Shown: piece after piece, positions 1 through 6,180 of the stretch | Numbering within the stretch: the stretch's first letter is position 1 | Layout: every line of letters begins with the position of its first letter | Assembly (NCBI GenBank): GCA_934271735.1 | Contig: CAKQSB010000016.1 | Span: forward strand, 1-52,162 | Reading direction: 5' to 3' | Origin: an uncultured Clostridia bacterium | Lineage (GTDB): Bacteria; Bacillota; Clostridia; Christensenellales; Borkfalkiaceae | Length of the DNA: 52,162 nt | Translations under genes and position numbers: made by a program | Notes under the pieces: model-generated | Database searches by the model: none | Told to the model about the DNA's origin: nothing | The model's input: the letters and a program-made list of their open reading frames with translations, nothing else

Positions 1-63
1 GGGACTCGAACCCCGGACAACATGATTAAAAGTCATGTGCTCTACCGCCTGAGCTAATGAACC
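1..63 (-). tRNA. tRNA-Lys(TTT), 3' end cut by window edge
   Basis: Read on the minus strand, the acceptor 5' arm GGTTCAT is followed by TA, a D-arm starting GCTC, and an anticodon arm with loop CTTTTAA, giving anticodon TTT (Lys). The T-arm runs to base 1; the 3' acceptor strand and CCA lie outside the window. It is the last visible gene of a five-tRNA array transcribed right to left. Confidence 0.93.
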
Positions 64-111
64 ATATTAAATTTTTTGCCAACCGAATCACTCGAAAGCG
101 AATTTCGCTTT

Positions 112-186
112 TGGCTGGGGTGGCAGGATTCGAACCTACGAATACTGGAATCAAAATCCAGTGCCTTACCGCTTGGCGACACCCCA
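112..186 (-). tRNA. tRNA-Gln(TTG)
   Basis: Minus-strand cloverleaf of 75 bases including an encoded CCA (TGG at 112-114). The anticodon arm is CTGGA, loop TTTTGAT, TCCAG, giving anticodon TTG. The acceptor pairs TGGGGTG with its complement next to the CCA. Fourth member of the Gly-Arg-His-Gln-Lys array. Confidence 0.96.
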
Positions 187-199
187 ATATAAACAATAA

Positions 200-277
200 T
201 GGGGCGGGAGATGGGAGTCGAACCCACGACCTTCAGGACCACAATCTGACGCTCTAACCAACTGCGCTACTCCCGCC
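200..277 (-). tRNA. tRNA-His(GTG)
   Basis: Minus-strand cloverleaf with acceptor GCGGGAG paired to CTCCCGC. An extra 5' G (base 277) faces discriminator C (base 203), the G-1:C73 pair that marks histidine tRNAs. The anticodon loop is TTGTGGT, anticodon GTG. CCA is encoded (TGG at 200-202). The closing pair of the anticodon stem is A-C rather than Watson-Crick, a minor oddity. Confidence 0.95.
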
Positions 278-285
278 ATAAGGCT

Positions 286-362
286 TGGTGCGCCTGAAGG
301 GATTCGAACCCCTGACACCCGCCTTAGAAGGGCGGTGCTCTATCCAACTGAGCTACAGGCGC
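286..362 (-). tRNA. tRNA-Arg(TCT)
   Basis: Minus-strand cloverleaf of 77 bases with encoded CCA (TGG at 286-288). Acceptor GCGCCTG pairs with CAGGCGC. The anticodon arm is CCGCC, loop CTTCTAA, GGCGG, giving anticodon TCT for AGA/AGG arginine codons. Second member of the array. Confidence 0.96.
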
Positions 363-406
363 ATTTGTGTCGGCAGAATCCCTGATTTATCGAACAAAGC
401 CGATAA

Positions 407-480
407 TGGAGCGGGTGATGGGAATCGGACCCACGCAACCAGCTTGGAAGGCTGGTGTTCTACCATTGAACTACACCCGC
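407..480 (-). tRNA. tRNA-Gly(TCC)
   Basis: Minus-strand cloverleaf of 74 bases with encoded CCA (TGG at 407-409). Acceptor GCGGGTG; anticodon arm CCAGC, loop CTTCCAA, GCTGG, anticodon TCC. It is promoter-proximal in the five-tRNA array, 20 bases downstream of the -10 box. Confidence 0.96.
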
Positions 481-500
481 ATCACTCACAATGCTTGTAT

Positions 501-529
501 ATTCTATCAAAATATCCGTGCATTGTCAA
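501..529 (-). promoter_or_regulatory. Promoter of the tRNA array
   Basis: On the minus strand: -35 TTGACA (524-529), 17-base spacer, -10 TAGAAT (501-506) preceded by TGA, an extended -10. Transcription would begin about 14 bases before tRNA-Gly. Near-consensus strength suits a stable-RNA operon. Confidence 0.9.
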
Positions 530-586
530 ATGATTTTATACTGTTTTTAAAAAAATTTTAAGAATATTTTTGTCGGCTCGGTTTGA

Positions 587-605
587 ACTTTTTTATGAAA
601 AAAGT
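587..605 (-). terminator. Weak AT-only hairpin after the opp operon
   Basis: Perfect 8-bp inverted repeat ACTTTTTT / AAAAAAGT with a 3-base loop, about 27 bases beyond the stop codon of the last operon gene. With no GC in the stem core it would be a poor intrinsic terminator, but nothing better lies before the tRNA promoter. Confidence 0.3.
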
Positions 606-631
606 AGTTTTTATTCAAGGTTTTAAGCCGA

Positions 632-1000
632 TTATTTCAACCATAACCAAAGCAGAACGGCTACGCCCGCAAAACAGGCTATGCCTAAAAGCAACCGCGG
701 CAAATAATACAGATACGCAGCCTTAATCATTGCCCGACGTTCTTTTTTCGTAACGTTTACGCCCTCGTCCTTTTTCTTTTTTCTCGCGACGGACGGAAGG
801 TTCTCCATACCGTAAACGGTATGCCCGTCGTCGATATAAACAGGCTTTTGCTTTTTCGGTTTACGCTTCTTTTTTCCTTTGCCAACTTCGGCAGTTTCGG
901 AAACTCCGGTAACTTCTGCAACGTCGGTAACTCCTGTAACCCCCGTTTCTTCCGCCGTAACTTCCGGTCCGGTTACTTCCTTATTCGGATTATCGGACAC
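632..1000 (-). CDS. Small single-pass membrane protein, function unknown
   Basis: 122 residues. The first 40 are acidic with Val/Thr/Glu repeats (EVTGV, DVAEVTGV). A strongly basic stretch (KKKRKPKKQK) follows near residues 42-53, and one hydrophobic helix (about 98-120) ends in WLK, so the long N-terminus is probably cytoplasmic. The start is GTG at 998-1000, two bases after the oppF stop, with its Shine-Dalgarno GGAG inside the end of oppF, so translation is probably coupled. I considered SecE because of size and a C-terminal helix, but the SecE signature is absent. Position as the last gene of the opp operon suggests an accessory role for the transporter (inference). No family recognised. 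Confidence 0.75.
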   Translation of the reverse strand: MSDNPNKEVTGPEVTAEETGVTGVTDVAEVTGVSETAEVGKGKKKRKPKKQKPVYIDDGHTVYGMENLPSVARKKKKDEGVNVTKKERRAMIKAAYLYYLPRLLLGIACFAGVAVLLWLWLK

Positions 1001-1002
1001 GA

Positions 1003-2223
1003 TTATTCTCCGTCCTTTCCGTCGGCGTTACCGCCCGTCTTTTCGTCTTTAGCCTCTTTTTCGCCGTCTCCTTTCTTTGCTTTTTTGTCGCCTTTCAATT
1101 TATTGAAAATAGATTTCTCTTTTTTAAGCTCGGCAAGACGTTTCTTCTCGGCTTCCTCTTCGGCGCGTTTTTTCTCGAGTTCGGCGTACTCCTCGTCGTA
1201 TTTCGGAAGGTTTGCCATAATCTCTTCGTCGTAAAGGTGGCAAGCCACGAAATGCCCCGGTTTCGCCTCGTGATAGCTCGGCTCGTGAATTTTGCACACG
1301 TTCATACACTGCGAGCAGCGCGTGTGGAATTTACAGCCCTTGGGCGGATTTGCGGGCGACGGAATATCGCCTTCCAGAATGATCCTCTTCATCTTGTAAT
1401 CGGGATCGGGAACGGGAACTGCGGAGAACAACGCTTTCGTGTAAGGGTGAAGCGGATTATCGAAAATTTCGTCCGTTTCGCCAAGCTCCATCATATTGCC
1501 GAGATACATAACAAGGATCTGATCGGTGATGTATTTTACAACCGAAAGATCGTGAGAAATGAACACGTAAGTAAGGTTCATTTTGTTTTGTAAGTCCTTC
1601 AATAAGTTGATTATCTGGGCTTGAATGGAAACATCGAGCGCGGAAACGGGTTCGTCGCAGATGACGAGACGAGGGTTTACCGCGAGCGCTCTTGCGATGC
1701 AGATACGCTGCCGTTGACCGCCCGAAAACTCGTGCGGGTAACGGTCGTAATGCTGAGGCTGCAAACCGCATTTTTTCATTATTTCAAGTACGTAAGAATG
1801 TACTTCTTCCTTAGGAACGATTTTGTGAATTCTCACGGCTTCCGCAATGATATTTCCTACCGTCATTCTCGGCGGCAAAGACGAATAAGGATCCTGGAAG
1901 ATAAGCTGAATATCGGTACGATACTTACTCATTTCCTTGCGGCTTATATTGGTTATATCTTCGCCCTCGAAAATAATCCTGCCGCCGTCCGAATCGTAAA
2001 GCTTTAAAATTGTTCTTCCGAGCGTGGTTTTGCCGCAACCCGACTCGCCTACTACGCCTATCGTCGTACCCGTTTTTACCTTGAAACTTACGTTATCCAC
2101 GGCTTTAAGATAGGATTCGGGCTTACCGAACAACGATTTTTTGATTACGAAATATTTTTTAAGATTGTCAACTTCGAGAATGTATTCTCCGTTATATACC
2201 TTTTGTTCTATGGTTTTGTCCAT
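1003..2223 (-). CDS. oppF: Oligopeptide ABC transporter, ATP-binding subunit OppF
   Basis: 406 residues. One of two cytoplasmic ATPases that power peptide import through OppBC. Visible motifs: Walker A GESGCGKTT, Q-loop FQDP, signature FSGGQRQR, Walker B LVICDEP followed by SALD, and the switch His in VFISHD. A C-terminal oligopeptide-type extension begins at the NPLHPYT motif and contains a Cys cluster (GCKFHTRCSQCMNVC) like that of OppD/DppD proteins. The last 75 residues or so form a very charged Lys/Glu/Ala tail, probably helical, that ordinary OppF (about 310-330 residues) lacks. It follows oppD by 64 bases. Family is certain; peptide specificity is inferred from the operon. Confidence 0.93.
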   Translation of the reverse strand: MDKTIEQKVYNGEYILEVDNLKKYFVIKKSLFGKPESYLKAVDNVSFKVKTGTTIGVVGESGCGKTTLGRTILKLYDSDGGRIIFEGEDITNISRKEMSKYRTDIQLIFQDPYSSLPPRMTVGNIIAEAVRIHKIVPKEEVHSYVLEIMKKCGLQPQHYDRYPHEFSGGQRQRICIARALAVNPRLVICDEPVSALDVSIQAQIINLLKDLQNKMNLTYVFISHDLSVVKYITDQILVMYLGNMMELGETDEIFDNPLHPYTKALFSAVPVPDPDYKMKRIILEGDIPSPANPPKGCKFHTRCSQCMNVCKIHEPSYHEAKPGHFVACHLYDEEIMANLPKYDEEYAELEKKRAEEEAEKKRLAELKKEKSIFNKLKGDKKAKKGDGEKEAKDEKTGGNADGKDGE

Positions 2224-2287
2224 TTGTTTTCTCCGATTTATGCGCCGTTTCGCGATAGATTATCCAAAGCGAAAAGACTTTCGTGCA

Positions 2288-3448
2288 TTATTCCTCGTAT
2301 AAATAACAGGAAACGAAATGCTCGTCGTTAATCTTGATTTCCTTCGGGTACGCACCGCCGCACTTTCCGATACATTTCGAGCATCTGTTCTTGAAATAAC
2401 AGTTGTTCGGAAGGTTTATCGGGTTGGGAACCTGCCCCGGTATAGAATAAAGCGGAGCGTTGGAGTCCGACGTTATGAGCGGTTTACTCTTCTGCAAGCC
2501 CATCGTGTAAGGATGCAGGGGGTTATGGAAAATTTCCTTTGCCGAGCCGCGCTCGATAACCTTGCCCGCGTACATTACGACTACTTCGTCCGCCATTTCG
2601 GCGATAACCCCGAGGTCGTGAGTAATGAGCATTATCGAACAGCCCTGTTTTTCCTGCAAATCCTTAAGCAGCTCGAGAATCTGCGCCTGAATTGTAACGT
2701 CGAGAGCCGTAGTAGGTTCGTCGGCAATGATAAGTTTCGGATTGCCCGCAAGCGCCATAGCTATCATAACTCTCTGACGCATACCGCCCGAAAGCTCGTG
2801 CGGGTAAGCGGCGTAAAAACGCTCGGGCATGGAAATACCTACCTTTTTGAGCATTTCTATGCTGTAAGCCTTGACTTCCTCTTTGGAAAGCTCGGGCTTA
2901 TGCAAAAACGACACCTCGTCGAGCTGATAACCTATCGTGAAAACGGGGTTTAAGCTCGTCATAGGCTCCTGGAAAATCATAGTGATGTCCTGACCGCGGA
3001 TTTTGTGCATCGCTTCGGTGGGCATTTTCGTTACGTCGTAGCCGAGTTTCTTCCCGTCCGCGTTATAACCTGCTTTGTCGGAATTAAACCTTATCGCTCC
3101 GCCCGTAATCTGACCTTGAGGAGCGGCTACAAGCTGCATTATCGAAAGCGATGTTACGCTCTTTCCGCAGCCCGATTCCCCTACTACGCCCACGATTTTG
3201 TTCTTCGGAATGGAGAACGAAACGCCGTCTACCGACTTAACCGTTCCTCTGTCCGTGAAAAAGCTCGTGTGAAGGTCGTCTATTTCAACGATATTGTTTT
3301 CGTCGTTCATAGGCGCGGTATACTCCGCTTCGCTGCGCTTGATACGCTTCTGTGCCTCGTAATACCGCATTTGTTTAACGTTGTATTTTATTATTTCACG
3401 GCTCTCTTTTATAGTGAGGTAATCCGTATTTTTTTGTTTTTTAATCAT
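2288..3448 (-). CDS. oppD: Oligopeptide ABC transporter, ATP-binding subunit OppD
   Basis: 386 residues, cytoplasmic partner ATPase of OppF. Walker A is GESGCGKSVTS, the signature LSGGMRQR, Walker B LIIADEPTTALD, switch His in ITHD. The C-terminal oligopeptide/dipeptide extension starts at NPLHPYT and ends with a Cys-rich segment (CYFKNRCSKCIGKC). In DppD/OppD proteins such cysteines can hold a [4Fe-4S] cluster (family knowledge). About 45 extra residues, rich in Lys/Tyr/Arg, precede the nucleotide-binding domain. ATG with GAGGTG upstream; 21 bases after oppC. Confidence 0.94.
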   Translation of the reverse strand: MIKKQKNTDYLTIKESREIIKYNVKQMRYYEAQKRIKRSEAEYTAPMNDENNIVEIDDLHTSFFTDRGTVKSVDGVSFSIPKNKIVGVVGESGCGKSVTSLSIMQLVAAPQGQITGGAIRFNSDKAGYNADGKKLGYDVTKMPTEAMHKIRGQDITMIFQEPMTSLNPVFTIGYQLDEVSFLHKPELSKEEVKAYSIEMLKKVGISMPERFYAAYPHELSGGMRQRVMIAMALAGNPKLIIADEPTTALDVTIQAQILELLKDLQEKQGCSIMLITHDLGVIAEMADEVVVMYAGKVIERGSAKEIFHNPLHPYTMGLQKSKPLITSDSNAPLYSIPGQVPNPINLPNNCYFKNRCSKCIGKCGGAYPKEIKINDEHFVSCYLYEE

Positions 3449-3469
3449 CTGACACCTCGTTAAAAGACC

Positions 3470-4585
3470 TTACTTTCTCGCCTTGGGATCCATTGCGTCA
3501 CGCAAACCGTCGCCGACAAAGTTGAATCCGAGAACCGCTATAACTATCATTATACCTGCGGGAAGCCATACGTTTACGTGATACTGCAAAATTTCGCGGA
3601 TATCCGCTTTCGCAATCATCGTACCCCAAGCTGCCTTCGGGTGCTGAATACCGAGTCCTAAATAGGAAAGCGTGGATTCGTACAAAATTACGCTGCCCAA
3701 GCCCAAAGTCATGGAAACGATAAGCTGAGGCATAACGTTCGGGAGAAGGTGAACGAAAATTCTTCTCCACACGGGTATACCCATAACTTCTGTCGCCGTC
3801 ATATATTCCTGCTCTCTGAGCATAAGTATCTGACCTCTGACAAGCCTTGCCACGCCGCTCCAGCTGAAAATGGTTATCATCGCCATTAAAAGATATATCT
3901 GAGCGTTTGATTCCGGGGGAATCTCCCACGATTTGATAACCGACGCGGCTATAAGCAAAATAGGAAGCGTAGGCACGCAGTTGAATATATCGACAATTCG
4001 CATTATAATCTGATCGACTACCCCGCCGAAATAACCTGCTATTCCGCCGAGAATTACGCCGATAAGCGTTTCTAAAATTACTACTATAAAGCCGATGGTA
4101 AGCGATATTTTACCGCCGTACATAAGTCTCGTGAAGACGTCCATACCCTCGTCGTCCGTTCCGAGAAGATGATCCCAGGACATACCCTGATATCTTCTTA
4201 CGGGAAGAACAATGGTTACGACTTCGGTAGCGGTGATTTCGTTACCGTCTTCGTCTTCATAAACAATCGTGATTTCGTCGCCCTCTTTCAAAGGTCTTCT
4301 GTCCTGTTCGGATTCGCCCCATCTCGTGTAAATCTTAGGTCCGAGGAAAGAGAACGCGAACAAAAACGCTATCATTATAAGTCCGACAATGGAGAGTTTG
4401 GAACGGAAAAACCTTCTCAAAACAAGCCTTAAAGGGCTCATTTCCTTATAGGTTTCGAGTTCTTTTACTTCCGTTTCGGCTTTGACTTCCTCTGCGGCAA
4501 TTTTTTCGGTTTCCGTTTCACCGCTGGCTTTATCGGCTTTTTTAACTTCTTCTTCGGCGATTATTTCAATTTCTTTTTCATCCAT
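3470..4585 (-). CDS. oppC: Oligopeptide ABC transporter permease OppC
   Basis: 371 residues from the ATG at 4583-4585. The open frame reaches back five codons to a TTG inside oppB, but the ATG has GGAG nine bases upstream and lies just beyond the oppB stop, so I prefer it. The first 50 residues are an acidic Glu/Lys-rich cytoplasmic extension. TM1 is about 62-82; an unusual hydrophilic insert (about 88-135) precedes the usual HLLGTDDEGMDV segment. Further helices follow, with the EAA loop (YMTATEVMGIPVWRRIF) that docks on the ATPases. Forms the channel with OppB. Family assignment is firm; the extracytoplasmic insert is unusual. Confidence 0.93.
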   Translation of the reverse strand: MDEKEIEIIAEEEVKKADKASGETETEKIAAEEVKAETEVKELETYKEMSPLRLVLRRFFRSKLSIVGLIMIAFLFAFSFLGPKIYTRWGESEQDRRPLKEGDEITIVYEDEDGNEITATEVVTIVLPVRRYQGMSWDHLLGTDDEGMDVFTRLMYGGKISLTIGFIVVILETLIGVILGGIAGYFGGVVDQIIMRIVDIFNCVPTLPILLIAASVIKSWEIPPESNAQIYLLMAMITIFSWSGVARLVRGQILMLREQEYMTATEVMGIPVWRRIFVHLLPNVMPQLIVSMTLGLGSVILYESTLSYLGLGIQHPKAAWGTMIAKADIREILQYHVNVWLPAGIMIVIAVLGFNFVGDGLRDAMDPKARK

Positions 4586-4589
4586 ATGT

Positions 4590-6086
4590 TTAATCTCCAA
4601 GTTTAACTCTGGGGTCTACTACCGAATACATAATATCCGAAAGAAGAGTTCCCAAAACCGTAAGCACGGCAAGGAACATATTGTAACCCATTACGAAAGG
4701 CACATCGCCTTCGTACAAAGCCTGATACGCGAGACCGCCGATACCGTTTATGCTGAACACCTTTTCCGTTATCATCATACCGCCGAAAAGCGACGGGAGA
4801 ATACCGGCAAGAAGAGTTGCGAGAGGTATGAGCGTGTTTCTGAAAGCGTGCTTATAAATAACGGTCTTTTCCGATAAGCCCTTTGCTCTCGCCGTTCTTA
4901 TATAGTCGGAGCTGAGCACCTCGAGCATATTCGTTCTCGTGTAACGCATAAGTCCGCCGAGCGAAAGAATTACGTTTACGAAAATCGGGAGTATGAGGTG
5001 GTGAAGCATATCGCCGAGGTTCTGGAAAAAACCGATGAATGTCGTCGTGTCGTAAGTTTTGTTCGTGTCGACGAGTTTTGACGGCGGGAACCAGCCCAGA
5101 TCCACCGCGAATACCTTAACGACTATCGCCGCAAAGAAATAAGTGGGGAGCGAAATACCTATCATCGTAAGCACCGTAACGGTGTAATCTCTGAAAGTGT
5201 ACTGATGCGTCGCGCTGGTTATGCCAAGCGGAATTGCAATCAAAAACTGCAAAATCGTAGCAATCAGAGCTATCGAGAAAGAAATCCACATATTTTCGCC
5301 GATAACTTCCGCGACGGGTCTCTGATATTTGAACGATTTTCCGAGATCTCCTTTAAGAAGGTTTCCGATCCAGGTGAAGTAACCGGAGAAAATCGAGCCG
5401 AGTTTCTGCCAGCCCGTCGCGACGGTATATTCCGCAACGCCCTCGGAAAGAGCGTTCGTAAACTCGTTGGTCGTACTGTCGAAATCGTCCGTCATTTCGG
5501 AAATACTTATCAGAAAATCCTTGTTTTCGGTAAGCGTGACCTTATACTGCCCCGTGGAAAAAAGATTTTTTCTGATTGTTTTTTCTTTGGTGACTTTATT
5601 TCCGTCTTCATCCACCGTTTCGACCGATTCGGTCTCGTTGATAAAGATAACTACCCTGTAAAACATTCCGTCCGAAGTTTTGGAAAGCTCCATAGTGTAA
5701 TCGCCTTTTTTGAACTTTCCGGCAACGAACTCGTACGCGTTTCCGCCCTCTTCGACGGCTCTGTCGTGATTGGCGATTTTAACCTTTCTCGTATATACGC
5801 CCGAAAGATCGTATTCCTTGTCGGCTTCGCCGTTTTCGCCCTTGACTGTCGTTTTGAAACCGTCCTTAAGCTTGACCTCAAGATATGCTTCGGGCATAGT
5901 AAGACCATAAAGCTCCTTGAAGTTATCTATATCGTCCTCGGTAAGCGTGGACGTGTTAAGCTTCGGCAAATACGTTCTGTCGACGAAGTCGTTAGGCATC
6001 ATTCTTACGAGAGAATAAATTATAACGGATACGCCGAGCAATATTATCACGGAAATACCGAGTCTTTTGAGAATGTATTTTAACAT
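4590..6086 (-). CDS. oppB: Oligopeptide ABC transporter permease OppB with large extracytoplasmic insert
   Basis: 498 residues against a usual 300-340. TM1 (about 8-28) and the ELYGL motif are normal. Residues about 66-232 are then a hydrophilic, beta-rich segment before the conserved YFTWIGNLLKGDLGKS that normally follows within about ten residues. The rest is canonical: helices from about 265 and the EAA loop (residues 395-415, RTARAKGLSEKT) that contacts OppD/OppF. TM1 topology puts the insert outside the cell, where it could touch OppA. Start ATG with AAGGA upstream. A strong hairpin separates it from oppA. Confidence 0.94.
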   Translation of the reverse strand: MLKYILKRLGISVIILLGVSVIIYSLVRMMPNDFVDRTYLPKLNTSTLTEDDIDNFKELYGLTMPEAYLEVKLKDGFKTTVKGENGEADKEYDLSGVYTRKVKIANHDRAVEEGGNAYEFVAGKFKKGDYTMELSKTSDGMFYRVVIFINETESVETVDEDGNKVTKEKTIRKNLFSTGQYKVTLTENKDFLISISEMTDDFDSTTNEFTNALSEGVAEYTVATGWQKLGSIFSGYFTWIGNLLKGDLGKSFKYQRPVAEVIGENMWISFSIALIATILQFLIAIPLGITSATHQYTFRDYTVTVLTMIGISLPTYFFAAIVVKVFAVDLGWFPPSKLVDTNKTYDTTTFIGFFQNLGDMLHHLILPIFVNVILSLGGLMRYTRTNMLEVLSSDYIRTARAKGLSEKTVIYKHAFRNTLIPLATLLAGILPSLFGGMMITEKVFSINGIGGLAYQALYEGDVPFVMGYNMFLAVLTVLGTLLSDIMYSVVDPRVKLGD

Positions 6087-6111
6087 ATTTTATCCTTTTT
6101 TAACAACGAAC

Positions 6112-6155
6112 CCTCGCGCCTTTTTTCGGAAAAATCTCCGATAAAAAGCGCGAGG
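6112..6155 (-). promoter_or_regulatory. Intercistronic hairpin between oppA and oppB
   Basis: CCTCGCGC (6112-6119) pairs with GCGCGAGG (6148-6155), with an inner T-run/A-run helix and a further TCGGA/TCCGA pair. There is no T-run directly after it on the minus strand, so it is not a standard terminator. Hairpins at this position in solute-importer operons often stabilise the upstream binding-protein mRNA or reduce downstream expression (family knowledge; here inference). Confidence 0.6.
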
Positions 6156-6180
6156 TCGGTGAAGAGCGGGTTTTTACTTA

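Noticed and set aside
632..1000. SecE
   Set aside because: Size and a C-terminal helix fit, but the SecE signature before and in the helix is absent and nusG is not adjacent.
4586..4600. TTG start of oppC at 4600
   Set aside because: The ATG at 4585 has GGAG at proper spacing and avoids overlap with oppB.
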